From Methanobacterium sp964452085 (GTDB taxonomy: Archaea; Methanobacteriota; Methanobacteria; Methanobacteriales; Methanobacteriaceae): a DNA stretch of 64,000 nucleotides. Positions 19,143 through 29,300 of this stretch are shown piece after piece (the first letter of the stretch is position 1; each line of letters starts with the position of its first letter). The notes under the pieces are model-generated. The model was not told the origin of the DNA. It made no database searches and was given only the letters and a program-made list of their open reading frames with translations. The stretch is taken from assembly GCA_964452085.1 (NCBI GenBank), contig CAYVKL010000002.1:310001-374000 (forward strand). The letters are read 5' to 3'. A program made the position numbers and the translations under genes.

Positions 19143-19797
19143 AATCGCCGAAGTGGAAGTTCAACATGATATAATGGTGGCCAACCGGAAGTTGGCCAAG
19201 AAAAACCAGAGAATACTTGATAAAGACCATGTTTTTGCTGTGGATGTTGTAGGTGCCATAGGATCAGGGAAAACATCTCTTATTGAGGCACTGATTGATG
19301 CAATGGGATATAAGATTGGTGTCATTGCGGGAGATGTTATCAGTAGATACGATGCAGGACGGTTTGAAGAACATAACGTGCCTGTTGTGGGATTAAACAC
19401 GGGAAAAGAATGTCATTTAGATGCGCACCTTGTGGAACATGCTTTACATGATCTACCATTGGCAGATATGGATATTCTGTTCATTGAAAATGTGGGTAAT
19501 CTTATCTGTCCTGTTGATTTTGATCTGGGTAGTCACATGCGTATGGTGGTTATCAGTGTCACTGAGGGAGATGATACAGTGGAGAAACACCCATTGATCT
19601 TTCAGGATGCCGACCTGGTGATTATCAATAAAGTAGACCTTGCTGATGCAGTAGGGGCTGATTCTGATAAAATGGTCAGTGATGTTGCAGAGATTAACCC
19701 CGAAGTTCAGGTAATAAAAACCAGCCTCAAAACTGGAACAGGTTTTGAAGAGGTCATAAAAGCTATTGAAACTTTCATCAAGGATTTTTATTCTTAA
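19129..19797 (+). CDS. hypB: Hydrogenase nickel incorporation GTPase HypB
   Basis: About 222 residues. SIMIBI-class GTPase: P-loop VGAIGSGKTS, the metal-bridging Cys-His in TGKECHLDAHLVEHAL, ENVGNLICP as switch region and INKVDLAD for guanine recognition. Powers nickel insertion with HypA. It lacks the N-terminal His-rich storage tail found in some bacteria. Start is ATG 19129 or ATG 19135; GTGAT (19126-19130) fits the latter. Directly follows hypA. Confidence 0.96.
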   Translation: MKMHKIAEVEVQHDIMVANRKLAKKNQRILDKDHVFAVDVVGAIGSGKTSLIEALIDAMGYKIGVIAGDVISRYDAGRFEEHNVPVVGLNTGKECHLDAHLVEHALHDLPLADMDILFIENVGNLICPVDFDLGSHMRMVVISVTEGDDTVEKHPLIFQDADLVIINKVDLADAVGADSDKMVSDVAEINPEVQVIKTSLKTGTGFEEVIKAIETFIKDFYS

Positions 19798-19954
19798 ACA
19801 AATTAAATCAACCTGTATAGATAATAAAAATCCATTAGGGTTATTTATAGTAAAAAATCATAAATAAATAAAAAGAATGTTTAATAGATTGTTATTCAAT
19901 AATTTTTGTTAAAACTGCTGTATATTAAGTTCTAACAAGTTAGCCGGTGATTAG

Positions 19955-20980
19955 TTGAAGATATGGATTGACATTGTTAACGCGCCTCATGTGCGGTTTT
20001 TCCACAGTATAATTAGATACCTGGAGGATCAGGGTGAAGAGGTTTTTGTAACAGCCCGAAGATTTGGAGATGTGCATAGGCTACTTGATCTATTTGAAAT
20101 CAACTACAATCTGGTTGGATGGCACGGAGTGACCCTTGAAGAAAAACTAATCCGCAGCACACAGAGAGCTTATGAGCTTTCTCAAATAATCAGTCGTGAA
20201 AAACCTGATGTGGCTGTTTCTAAACATTCAATTGAACTCCCAAGGGTTTCTTATGGTCTTAAAATTCCCAGTGTCTATGTTCTTGATAATGAACATGCCA
20301 TTGCTGCTAACAAACTCACCTTACCCCTTTGTGACAGAATTATCCTCCCTGAAGTAATTCAACCGGAAAGTGTGGTAAGATGCGGTGCTGATCCTGATAA
20401 TTTGTTACCCTACAATGGAACATCAGAAATAACTCACCTGGTGGACTTCAACTACAATCCCCACATATTCCAAGATCTGAAACTTGACCTCGAAAAGGAA
20501 AAAACAATATTAATGAGACCTGAACCTGCACTTGCTTCTTATTTAGATGCGGATTGTCGAAAAACAGTATTATCCCCAATTGTAGAGGCCCTTGAAGATC
20601 AGGCTAATATTCTAGTAATACCCCGCTTCAGAGAACAGCAACAGATATTTGAAGATGATGACCAGATCACACTCATAAAACCTCCCGTGGATACTTTCAG
20701 CCTTATGAAGGCATGTGACCTTGTAATAGGGGCCGGTGGCACCATGAACCGGGAAGCAGCCCTTCTGGGAACACCAGTGATATCATGTTATCCTGGTACT
20801 TTACTTTCTGTGGATGCTTATTACATAGAAAAGGGCCTTATGAAACGATCTACGTATCCTGGTGAGATTGTCGAGATGGCTCGGGAACTTCTTAAAGATG
20901 ATCATCAGCCTAATGAGCTTTTAACCGATGATTTGTTTGGAATAATTATTGAAAACATTTACAAGGCAGCTAATGGATAA
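19955..20980 (+). CDS. DUF354 family protein (GT-B-like glycosyltransferase fold)
   Basis: 341 residues beginning MKIWIDIVNAPHVRFFHSII, the signature N-terminus of DUF354 archaeal proteins. A C-terminal GAGGTMNREAALLGTPVI matches the sugar-nucleotide loop of UDP-GlcNAc 2-epimerase/GT-B enzymes. Probably involved in surface polysaccharide or glycan synthesis; substrate unknown. It initiates at TTG with GGTGAT ten bases upstream. Monocistronic between hypB and a small membrane protein on the other strand. Confidence 0.8.
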   Translation: MKIWIDIVNAPHVRFFHSIIRYLEDQGEEVFVTARRFGDVHRLLDLFEINYNLVGWHGVTLEEKLIRSTQRAYELSQIISREKPDVAVSKHSIELPRVSYGLKIPSVYVLDNEHAIAANKLTLPLCDRIILPEVIQPESVVRCGADPDNLLPYNGTSEITHLVDFNYNPHIFQDLKLDLEKEKTILMRPEPALASYLDADCRKTVLSPIVEALEDQANILVIPRFREQQQIFEDDDQITLIKPPVDTFSLMKACDLVIGAGGTMNREAALLGTPVISCYPGTLLSVDAYYIEKGLMKRSTYPGEIVEMARELLKDDHQPNELLTDDLFGIIIENIYKAANG

Positions 20981-21000
20981 ACTCAATATTAAGGGATAAA

Positions 21001-21240
21001 TTATTTTTTGGTACTAAATCCTAATATTTTGCCTGTTTTCGACAAAATAATCAACCATCCTACTCCAATTACAACAACAAACAAAATTAAAACGATTGGC
21101 ACAATGTAACGTGGGATAATTAATATTAATATGAAACATATTAGAAAGCTTAAGGCAAAAACAAAAAAAATCTTTAAAATATCTTTCTTCATTTTATCCA
21201 TTTTTTCCATCCACAAAATTAATCTATCTAAAGGCCACAA
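21001..21240 (-). CDS. Small two-helix membrane protein
   Basis: Up to 79 residues with two hydrophobic helices, IFFVFALSFLICFILILIIP and IVPIVLILFVVVIGVGWLII, and a basic C-terminus. No family recognised. Several in-frame ATGs (21240, 21207, 21198, 21189) make the start uncertain; the hydrophobic core begins soon after the last. Likely a real short membrane protein, function unknown. Confidence 0.5.
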   Translation of the reverse strand: MWPLDRLILWMEKMDKMKKDILKIFFVFALSFLICFILILIIPRYIVPIVLILFVVVIGVGWLIILSKTGKILGFSTKK

Positions 21241-21498
21241 ATTTCTTTTATTTTATCCTAGTAATATATATTTATATAGAAATCACATTTTTAATCTTTT
21301 ATTCTTCTCGATTTGCTGATATTAATAATTCCATTATCTTCAAATAACGCGGGGTTTTTTAAAATTGTAAAGTTTCCAATATCTTATTTATTTATTTGTT
21401 GATTTTGGAAAATGTTTAAACTATTTTGAAATTTTTAAGACCTATTGATAGTTTTAAATATTCCATAGTTTTTAAATATTCAATATAAAAAAAATTAG

Positions 21499-21576
<78 letters not shown>

Positions 21577-21598
21577 TTATAGCACTTATCTTTCCGGG

Positions 21599-21606
21599 TA
21601 TTTAAA
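21599..21606 (-). promoter_or_regulatory. TATA box of tRNA-Ala
   Basis: TTTAAATA on the minus strand, centred about 27 bases before the first base of the tRNA. Confidence 0.65.
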
Positions 21607-21639
21607 CTTAATGTTGGATTTATTTAGGAGAATTATTAC

Positions 21640-22125
21640 ATGTCTTTCCAAATACGACAGGTGAAAGAAGATGAATTTCTACTCATAGCAGAACTTTCAC
21701 ATAAATGTTTACCAATGGTTACAGAACGCAATTCAATCTATCATATATTCACTAAATTTTTCCAAAACACATCATTAGTAGTCCAAAATGAATCAGGACA
21801 CCTAATTGCTTTCCTTCTAGGCTTCATCTCCCAAGTTAATCCTGAACATGCATATATACATCTTTTGTGTGTTGATCCTATATTCAGAAGGAATAAAATT
21901 GCCAGCTCTCTGATTAAAGAATACATTAAAATAGTGTCTAGTAAGGGGTGCAGTAAAATTTATTTAATTACGGGTCCTGAAAATAAAACATCCCAAACAC
22001 TTTATGGAAAAATGGGCTTTAAAGCACTTAAAAATGACAAAACCTTTGAAATTAAGGGTGTTTCTGCTGTTAAGGATTATAATGGTCCGAATGATCATAA
22101 GGTGCTTTTATATCTGAACATTTGA
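21640..22125 (+). CDS. GNAT family N-acetyltransferase
   Basis: 161 residues with the GNAT fold: beta4 YIHLLCVDPIFRRNKIAS carries the acetyl-CoA loop (RRNKIAS in place of the canonical Q/RxxGxG/A), and the C-terminal LITGPENKTSQTLYGKMGFK is the usual N-x-x-S/A-x-x-x-Y-x-x-x-GF block. RimI-like in size. Substrate unknown. Starts at ATG with AGGAG upstream; stands alone. Confidence 0.82.
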   Translation: MSFQIRQVKEDEFLLIAELSHKCLPMVTERNSIYHIFTKFFQNTSLVVQNESGHLIAFLLGFISQVNPEHAYIHLLCVDPIFRRNKIASSLIKEYIKIVSSKGCSKIYLITGPENKTSQTLYGKMGFKALKNDKTFEIKGVSAVKDYNGPNDHKVLLYLNI

Positions 22126-22397
22126 TCATTTCACAAAGCTTTTAAATAGGTGCCTTATAAAGTATATAAGAATACGATCTTGATGAATACGTTGTTGATG
22201 TTAGATTAAAAATTCTGAAATTCTAAAATTTTATATTGTCAATATAAGAATGTAATTAAAATTAAACTGTCATTGGCATTAATCCTTGAATTGTATAATC
22301 CAAGTGTAAATTAATACGCTAAATTTTTAAATTGAAATTAAACTTAATTTGTCATATTTTAGTAAATAAAGTCTCAAAATCGGAGGAATAATATAGT

Positions 22398-23480
22398 ATG
22401 GCTTTAATTGCTCACAATCACTTACAGTACATCCTTGAAATAGCAATCATTATCCAGATAGGAATTTTCTTCTTGCTGAACCTGGCCCCCATGGGTCTTA
22501 ATTTAGTTCTACTGGTGGCTATGATTGTTGCTGCAGGATTTGCATTAATGTTCGGAGTGGACGCCCTGTTTTTATTCATACCGGGATTCACTCATTCCGA
22601 GTTTACCCATCCATACGGGCCTTTGGCTCTCTTAGCTGTGGTAACCATAATGGCGGCACTACCCATTATGAAAGAGGCTGGTATAAACATTCGAAGCCTA
22701 AAAATATACATGGGTGGTATTATCCTTTTCATAACCATTGCAGGAGGTTTAATGCACAGATCATTCCTTCTTTTATGGTTACTAGGGTTATTTATAGGAT
22801 TTTTCATTATTTCAAAGTCTTTTAGGCAGAAATCCGTGTTCACAGTCAAGAGGATAGCTCTGGTTGTTGCGGCAGCGATAATTGGTTTCGGATCTCTGGA
22901 ACTACTTGCCAGGGCTCTGGAGATGAATATTTTAAGCCCTCTTTTAAGATTAACTAGAATCGAAAACTTCGCCATACCCAGCCTTAAAATGGTAATTGGT
23001 AATGCAACCTTAACTGGACATGAGTTGGGGTCGTGTTTTTGGGGTGATGCATGTCAGGGAGGATCCGATGGATACATATCACTTCCAGTGTCACTAATAA
23101 TGTTATTTGGATTACCATTCCCTCTCTTCTATGGGATCCTGGTTACAAAGAAGGATGTTATCGACTACATGCTTCCAGGTATTTTCGGGGTTGCTTTTGA
23201 CTTCGGTTACCTCTTCCTCATCTTCTTACTAGGGTGGTGTATCTTTGTGATGTACACTGGTTTCCGTATGCTCCGCATCTACAGACGAAGAAGAGAAAAC
23301 GGGGATAAAGATTGTTTGGGAAGAGAAGCCCTCCTCATTGGATCATTAACCGCATTCATTGCCCAGGCAACTATGGGGTTATTCCTTATGAATCGTTCCA
23401 TTAATGGAACAGCTCTTTTAACCTTCCTATTACTCAGTGCAATGGTAGTTGGACACCTGGTTCTGGTAAGGAAAAAATAG
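22398..23480 (+). CDS. Conserved polytopic membrane protein of methanogens
   Basis: 360 residues with about nine to ten hydrophobic helices spread over the length. A soluble loop LGSCFWGDACQGGSDGY between helices holds two cysteines, and a basic loop YRRRRENGDKD lies before the last helices. No transporter family recognised. It heads a run DUF1890 - DUF1894 (gap of 31 bases, then none), an order that I recall from Methanothermobacter (MTH778-776 region). GGAGG precedes the ATG. Function unknown; linkage suggests a methanogen-specific role. Confidence 0.7.
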   Translation: MALIAHNHLQYILEIAIIIQIGIFFLLNLAPMGLNLVLLVAMIVAAGFALMFGVDALFLFIPGFTHSEFTHPYGPLALLAVVTIMAALPIMKEAGINIRSLKIYMGGIILFITIAGGLMHRSFLLLWLLGLFIGFFIISKSFRQKSVFTVKRIALVVAAAIIGFGSLELLARALEMNILSPLLRLTRIENFAIPSLKMVIGNATLTGHELGSCFWGDACQGGSDGYISLPVSLIMLFGLPFPLFYGILVTKKDVIDYMLPGIFGVAFDFGYLFLIFLLGWCIFVMYTGFRMLRIYRRRRENGDKDCLGREALLIGSLTAFIAQATMGLFLMNRSINGTALLTFLLLSAMVVGHLVLVRKK

Positions 23481-23511
23481 GGATGAATAAAAAAAGTATT
23501 GGGGAGTAAAT

Positions 23512-23994
23512 ATGAAAAAAGCTATTATACTATTGGGATGTCCCGAATCACCATCGCAAACTCCACTGGCAGTTTATGCAACTCATAAATTAACTAAGAT
23601 GGGTTACCATGTTACTGTTGCCAGCACACCTTCTGCCAAGAAGTTGCTTGATGTATGCGACCCTGAAGAACATTACATTAAAAACAAGACTGATATTGAA
23701 TCATGTTTAGGTGGATTAAATGAGGGGGATTATGATTTACTCCTGGGATTCGTGGCTAAAGATGCTGCTGTTAGCTATTTTGTGACGTTTTATCACATCT
23801 TAAACACACAAAGTCTGGCACTGGTATTTCACCGTGACCCAGAACAGTTAGAATCATTTGAAAACTCTGTAAAAGAAAGTACTGAAGCAGATATTGCATC
23901 AGCAAGAGCATATCACAATCCCACACCCCTCAGAGTACGCCTGGACAGGGCTCTGGACAAATTATCTAGCAATGATAAAGTGGAGGATTCCTAA
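23512..23994 (+). CDS. DUF1890 family protein (MTH777-like)
   Basis: 160 residues; a Rossmann-like start KKAIILLGCPESPSQTPLAVYATHKL and GDYDLLLGFVAKDAAVSYF in the middle. It matches the DUF1890 family confined to methanogens; I recall a crystal structure of the M. thermautotrophicus member without an assigned reaction. Its stop is immediately followed by the ATG of the DUF1894 gene, so the two are likely to work together. GGGGAG precedes the ATG. Confidence 0.85.
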   Translation: MKKAIILLGCPESPSQTPLAVYATHKLTKMGYHVTVASTPSAKKLLDVCDPEEHYIKNKTDIESCLGGLNEGDYDLLLGFVAKDAAVSYFVTFYHILNTQSLALVFHRDPEQLESFENSVKESTEADIASARAYHNPTPLRVRLDRALDKLSSNDKVEDS

Positions 23995-24297
23995 ATGTTT
24001 TGCCTTGACACTTACCTAAGAGAATCTGAAGATTATGAGATACACATGTCTCGAGCAGGATTCAAGGACTGCGCCAGATTCATTGAAGATAATGCACCAG
24101 AAGTGGTTCATGTAAAACCTGGAGAAAAAATAGTCGGAGCCCGTATAATTGGAATTCCCCCAGTACCCATTGGGATTAATGATGAGAAGGGCACTATAAT
24201 GTTACCCTACACGAAACCTTGTTATGGCACGGCGACTGTAGAAGTACCGGTTCCTTCAGAAGAAAGGGAGAAGATACGGGCTGTAAGTATAGACTAA
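23995..24297 (+). CDS. DUF1894 family protein (MTH776-like)
   Basis: 100 residues starting MFCLDTYLRESEDYEIHMSR with a beta-rich second half (VHVKPGEKIVGARIIGIPPV). Corresponds to DUF1894, a methanogen-only family found next to DUF1890. GGAGG straddles the end of the previous gene, and the ATG starts at the base after its stop. Function unknown. Confidence 0.85.
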   Translation: MFCLDTYLRESEDYEIHMSRAGFKDCARFIEDNAPEVVHVKPGEKIVGARIIGIPPVPIGINDEKGTIMLPYTKPCYGTATVEVPVPSEEREKIRAVSID

Positions 24298-24381
24298 TCC
24301 ATTTCAGTAATTTTTTATCTTTCTTTTCTCAGATTCTGTTATTGATATGATTATGGAAATTTAAATTATGCCGGAAATTAA

Positions 24382-24807
24382 TTATCCAAAATTAATAATC
24401 TCTTTTGGCTTCAAATTACTTTCCCAGTCCCAGAAGTGAGCTTTTCCTTTAGAAATCCGAAATACCACTAGAAGAGGACTTTCTGCTGTGAGCCCAAAAT
24501 CCTTCAGGAAAGGACGGTCTTCAATAACCTTTTTTTTAATAGCAGGGTCTTCTAAAAATTCAATTTCACCAGCTACTCGCAGCATGATTCCGGCCATTTC
24601 ATCTGGTTGATGGAAGGCAAGTTCCACTTTACAGTTCTCTTTCAACTGCCGAACCATATCTTTCATAGCAGCAGTTTGGAAGTAAAAACCAGTTTCATCA
24701 GCATACCACATTCCCATGCCCCTAACATGAGGTTGGTCTCCATCAGTTGTTGCCATCCAGGCTACAGGGTTTTTATTGGCGAATTTCACACAATCGACAA
24801 ATTCCAT
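24382..24807 (-). CDS. Pyridoxamine 5'-phosphate oxidase-like flavin-binding protein
   Basis: About 141 residues with the split beta-barrel of the PNPOx-like family: N-terminal FANKNPVAWMATTDGDQPHVRGM, then ETGFYFQTAAMKDMVRQLKEN and the C-terminal KAHFWDWESNLKPKE. Proteins of this type bind FMN or F420; the tight length and the absence of the PLP-enzyme C-terminus argue against true PdxH. I prefer ATG 24807 because GAGGGATG sits at a proper distance; ATG 24813 would abut it. Monocistronic. Confidence 0.8.
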   Translation of the reverse strand: MEFVDCVKFANKNPVAWMATTDGDQPHVRGMGMWYADETGFYFQTAAMKDMVRQLKENCKVELAFHQPDEMAGIMLRVAGEIEFLEDPAIKKKVIEDRPFLKDFGLTAESPLLVVFRISKGKAHFWDWESNLKPKEIINFG

Positions 24808-25009
24808 TAACATCCCTCACTTATTCTTCCAATTTCTCTTGTTAAAAAATCCACAGTTTACAACTATTTTTATACATGTTTTTATTATTATAATTGGATT
24901 AATACACTCTATTTCATTTGTTAAGTGGTGATTTTATATATCGCCAAGTACCATATCAGTATTTAATATGAAATCAAAATGCTATAAATTGACATTTAAG
25001 AGGTTTTAA

Positions 25010-25987
25010 ATGCTTACAACAGTTGTAGGGAGTTATCCAGCACCGCCCCAAGAACCATCATCCTTCTCTTCCAAGATATCATCCTTCATGGGAAGTTATG
25101 ACCCTTACAAATTTGCAGTAGAGTATGCTGTTTCTGAACAAATTAAAGCCGGTATAAACATCATATCCACAGGACAGGTTCGTGGAGATATGGTGGAAAT
25201 ATTCGCACGTGAAATCACTGGGATGGCATGGGAAGAAGGAACATCCAAAATCAGGGGAAAAATACTCCCAATAAATTATTCCATAGGTGCAGATGACATT
25301 AAAATAGCCCTGAAAACTGCAAAAAGCATTTCTGGGAATTTCAAGACAAACCCAAAGGTTCTTTCACATGGAAAATTTCAGGATAATGCAAGGGGAATCA
25401 AAGGAATTATCACCGGCCCCACCACACTGGTCTTATCATCACGAATGGAAGGATTTTACAGCATAGAAAACAGGGACAAAGCCATAATTGACATGGCACA
25501 TGCCCTAAACAAAGAGGCAAAATATCTCGAAGCTGCTGGAGTAGCAATGATACAATTTGACGAACCATTCCTTTCCACAGGAATGGCAGACATTAAAATT
25601 GCATTTAAAGCCATAAAAATCGCAACTAATGATATTAAAGTGCCCCTGGCGATGCACGTATGTGGAGATGTGGGTCAAATATTTGAAGAACTTCTTAAAT
25701 TCCCAGTGGACATTATTGACTGTGAATTTGCAGGAATTGAGAAGAATATGAATGTTTTGGAAAATCTGCTTTTAAAGGATAAAAAAATCGGCTTTGGCTG
25801 TGTTGACACCAAGACCGAGAGAGTGGAAAGTCCTGAGGAGATCCAAAAACTTCTCGAGAGGGGAGCTGAGCTCATTGGGGCAGAAAACATGATGGTTGAT
25901 CCTGATTGTGGAATGCGCATGCTGCCACAAGAGGCTGCTTATCAGAAACTAAAAAATATGACGGAGGTAGTTAAATGGCTATCCTGA
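25010..25987 (+). CDS. metE: Archaeal methionine synthase, MetE C-terminal type (corrinoid-dependent)
   Basis: 325 residues corresponding to the catalytic C-terminal barrel of MetE only. It starts TTVVGSYPAPP, and zinc/homocysteine ligands appear as HVCGDVG (His-x-Cys) and DPDCGMRMLP (Cys). The M. thermautotrophicus homologue (MTH775) transfers a methyl group from methylcobalamin or a corrinoid protein to homocysteine, not from methyl-folate. The final 13 bases overlap the thymidylate synthase gene, indicating one transcript of two one-carbon enzymes. AGAGG precedes the ATG. Confidence 0.9.
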   Translation: MLTTVVGSYPAPPQEPSSFSSKISSFMGSYDPYKFAVEYAVSEQIKAGINIISTGQVRGDMVEIFAREITGMAWEEGTSKIRGKILPINYSIGADDIKIALKTAKSISGNFKTNPKVLSHGKFQDNARGIKGIITGPTTLVLSSRMEGFYSIENRDKAIIDMAHALNKEAKYLEAAGVAMIQFDEPFLSTGMADIKIAFKAIKIATNDIKVPLAMHVCGDVGQIFEELLKFPVDIIDCEFAGIEKNMNVLENLLLKDKKIGFGCVDTKTERVESPEEIQKLLERGAELIGAENMMVDPDCGMRMLPQEAAYQKLKNMTEVVKWLS

Positions 25988-26592
25988 TTAAAACACCCAC
26001 CATTAAAAAAGGATGGGAAACACTGGTAAAAAGAGTAATGCAGAAAGGTTCTGAAATTAAGGATGAAAGAGGTTCTTTAACACTGGAACTTCGCAACACA
26101 GTGGTTACCATGAACGATCCATTGGAACTGGAAATTCCAGATGGTTATTTTTGGAGTGGGGAAAAACTGGAAATTTATGCTGAACAATTTTTGAGTGATG
26201 ATAAACAAGGGTTTGTCTATACTTATGGTAATCGATTGCGGAAACACTTTGAAGGTATCGACCAGATAGGTGAAGCCATTCGACGACTTAAAAGTTGTAA
26301 AGAATCTAGAAGAGCCATATCTGTTACTTGGGATCCTCCTACAGACACTAAACAGGAAGAAGTTCCCTGCATGATCTTAGTAGACTTTAAAATCCGAGAA
26401 GGCAAGTTACACACCACTGGTTTATGGAGATCTCATGATATATATGGGGCATGGTTTCCTAACGCTGTGGGATTAACCCGCCTATCAGAATATGTGGCAG
26501 GAGAAGTGGGAGTGGATGTTGGGACCCTTACCATACATTCCATAAGCGCTCACATATATCAAGTTAACTTTGAAGAGGCTTTAAGAGTTTAA
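25975..26592 (+). CDS. thyA: Archaeal thymidylate synthase (ThyA type)
   Basis: 205 residues, shorter than bacterial ThyA (about 264), as usual for methanogens. Catalytic Cys132 is in EEVPCMILVDF; the phosphate-binding Arg-Ser-His-Asp is at 152-155 and a terminal HSISAHIYQVN equals the dUMP-binding His-x-Tyr region. Methylates dUMP using a methylene-tetrahydromethanopterin-type donor by inference. It overlaps metE and precedes mch, all one-carbon genes. Confidence 0.88.
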   Translation: MAILIKTPTIKKGWETLVKRVMQKGSEIKDERGSLTLELRNTVVTMNDPLELEIPDGYFWSGEKLEIYAEQFLSDDKQGFVYTYGNRLRKHFEGIDQIGEAIRRLKSCKESRRAISVTWDPPTDTKQEEVPCMILVDFKIREGKLHTTGLWRSHDIYGAWFPNAVGLTRLSEYVAGEVGVDVGTLTIHSISAHIYQVNFEEALRV

Positions 26593-26780
26593 TTAAGAAT
26601 GTGTTATAAGGTTCGTTTATTATATATTATCCCAATTTGAAAAATCAATTAGAAAAAATTAAATAAAAAAACTTAAAAATCCGGTTGGATTAAAGGAATC
26701 TAATGGATAAATATTAGCATTATTAAAGAATAACTGAAGACTAATATCCATAGAATTTCAATTTCATTGGAGATGATTAG

Positions 26781-27743
26781 ATGGTAAGTGTCAATTTGGA
26801 AGCAAAAAAGACAGTAGATTTAATGATTGCGAATGCAGACGACCTTAATATTGCAGTTCACAAACTGAAAAATGGTTCAACAGTTATAGATGCAGGAGTT
26901 AATGTAACTGGAAGTTTCAAAGCAGGAGAACTATACACCAAAGTTTGTTTGGGTGGACTGGCAGAAGTGGGAATATCCATTCCTGGAGAATTAACAGATG
27001 GCATAGCCCTACCCTCCGTGAAGATAAAAACACATCAGCCTGCAATATCAACTCTGGGATCCCAGAAAGCAGGATGGTCAGTGAGTGTAGGTGACTTCTT
27101 TGCTCTAGGATCCGGTCCGGCAAGAGCATTAGCACTCAAACCCGAAGAAACTTATGAAGAAATTGGTTACATGGATGAAGCAGATATAGCAATTCTCACC
27201 CTTGAAGCAGACCAGCTTCCTGATGAGGCTGTAACCGAATATATTGCCAAGGAATGTAAAGTTGCCCCTGAAAATGTCTACACCTTAGTAGCCCCTACCT
27301 CATCCCTGGTTGGATCCATTCAAATAGCGGGTAGAGTAGTTGAGAATGGAACCTACAAAATGTTGGAAGCCCTGCACTTTGATGTTAACAAGGTTAAACA
27401 CGCAGCAGGTATAGCACCCATAGCTCCTGTGGATCCAGACAGTCTGAAAGCCATGGGAAAAACCAATGATGCCGTTCTTTTTGGAGGCCGAACCTACTAT
27501 TTCATTGAATCAGAAACCAAGGATGACTTAAAATCACTGGCAGAGAATTTACCATCTTCTGCTGCTGATGGATACGGAAAACCATTCTACGATGTCTTTA
27601 AAGAAGCCAACTTCGACTTTTTCCAGATAGATAAAGGAATGTTCGCTCCTGCAGAAGTTGTAATAAACGATCTCACCACAGGAGAACTTTTCCGTGCCGG
27701 ATACGTTAATGTGGAACTTTTAAAGAAATCATTCGGACTTTAA
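26781..27743 (+). CDS. mch: Methenyltetrahydromethanopterin cyclohydrolase
   Basis: 320 residues. Mch interconverts N5-formyl-H4MPT and methenyl-H4MPT, the third step of CO2 reduction to methane. The sequence matches the family over its length, from SVNLEAKKTVDLMIANADDL to the C-terminal GELFRAGYVNVELLKKSFGL, with the conserved SGPARALALKPEETYEE in the middle. GGAGATGA precedes the ATG. Lies 188 bases after thyA; a TATA-like TTATATATTA around 26617-26627 suggests its own promoter. Confidence 0.97.
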   Translation: MVSVNLEAKKTVDLMIANADDLNIAVHKLKNGSTVIDAGVNVTGSFKAGELYTKVCLGGLAEVGISIPGELTDGIALPSVKIKTHQPAISTLGSQKAGWSVSVGDFFALGSGPARALALKPEETYEEIGYMDEADIAILTLEADQLPDEAVTEYIAKECKVAPENVYTLVAPTSSLVGSIQIAGRVVENGTYKMLEALHFDVNKVKHAAGIAPIAPVDPDSLKAMGKTNDAVLFGGRTYYFIESETKDDLKSLAENLPSSAADGYGKPFYDVFKEANFDFFQIDKGMFAPAEVVINDLTTGELFRAGYVNVELLKKSFGL

Positions 27744-28074
27744 ATATATAATTTAGCAAATCATTTTTTTTTTGAAATAAATAATTGGATTGTAGGCTTC
27801 AATTCTACAATTCAATATTTTTATATTAAAAAGAGCAATTCATAACCTTTATGCCAATGTTAGTCTTGTTGATTTAGCTATTTAGTTAACTATTTTTATT
27901 CATTTATCAAATTATAGTATTTTAGAAACATTTATCGGTATTGGGGATAATATAAATTTATGTAAACTGAGCTTAATTTATAAAAAATAATTTTAGAAGG
28001 AAAGGTTCTTTGTTTGTAAAGAGATTGTAGATATGAAAATTAAATTGACAAAATAACATAAGGGGAATGAGAGC
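27744..28074. other. 331-bp intergenic region after mch
   Basis: T-rich run directly after mch (27766-27772) is a likely terminator. TATAAATTTATG around 27950-27961 is a TATA candidate for the following small gene. Nothing else is supported. Confidence 0.45.
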
Positions 28075-28347
28075 ATGATAGAAATAAATGGATTTGTAGG
28101 AAAAATTGGTAAGTTGGAAGGTACTGTGAGTTTTGATGGGAGAGTAATAGAATATTTTGGATTTGGACATCCAGAATCCACAAGAATTCATGTAAACCAG
28201 ATTAAAGATGCTCGGGCTGGTAGAAAGGGAGATTCCTTAATTCTAGAGGTGGATTATGATCAGGGATCATATAGAACTATTATAGAACCAGTTAATGAAG
28301 CTGAATTAAAAGAAATAATGATTTTATTAAAGGAAAAAACACTCTAA
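28075..28347 (+). CDS. Small conserved hypothetical protein, PH-like beta fold
   Basis: 90 residues: alternating beta strands (INGFVGKIGKLEGTVSFDGR, SLILEVDYDQGSYRTIIEPV) followed by a C-terminal helix ELKEIMILLKEKT. This strand-then-helix layout resembles small PH-like domains, but I recognise no family. Start at ATG with GGGGAATGAG upstream. Stands alone between mch and ribC. Confidence 0.6.
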   Translation: MIEINGFVGKIGKLEGTVSFDGRVIEYFGFGHPESTRIHVNQIKDARAGRKGDSLILEVDYDQGSYRTIIEPVNEAELKEIMILLKEKTL

Positions 28348-28778
28348 TCCAAATGTGTATTAAATATGAAAATTGTACATGGAATAGTGATTGCACTTTA
28401 ATTATAAGTTTTACTACAGCTCTTCAAGGAGCATTAGAGTATTATAGGGTGTTAGATATATGTGAAAATCCGGGCAATTTAACGGTTTTTCAAGCTAACA
28501 TTTGTGTTTTTGTAGTTGGTTTTTTAAATTAATTTTTTAAATTAGATTATATTAAGTTTTAAGGATTTGTATATTGAAAAACTTATATAATAACTTTTAC
28601 ATTGGATTTTAAATGATTTATTTGGATTATAGGACATTATTCAAATTAGAACTAATAATGGGGATTATTGTTTAATTAAAAAACATCTACACTCAAAGTT
28701 AGATAAAGAATAAGTTAATCAAGTACAATTTAATAAATAAAAATAACATCAATTAATAATTCTAACCTAAGTGATAAC
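28348..28778. other. 431-bp intergenic region upstream of riboflavin synthase
   Basis: Contains a 59-codon frame (28353-28532) with no ribosome-binding site, and a TATA-like ACTTATATAATAAC near 28580-28593. No FMN riboswitch consensus was recognised. The right end provides GTGAT before the ribC ATG. Confidence 0.5.
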
Positions 28779-29237
<459 letters not shown>

Positions 29238-29300
29238 TCAGTTAATAACTTTTTTAAAAAATTTAAAGAAAAAAGAATAAAGAAAATATTTATTTTAGTT

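Noticed and set aside
28353..28532. 59-codon Cys-containing frame before ribC
   Set aside because: No ribosome-binding site, no recognisable family; chance frame is more likely.
28348..28778. FMN riboswitch upstream of ribC
   Set aside because: No conserved RFN element sequence found.
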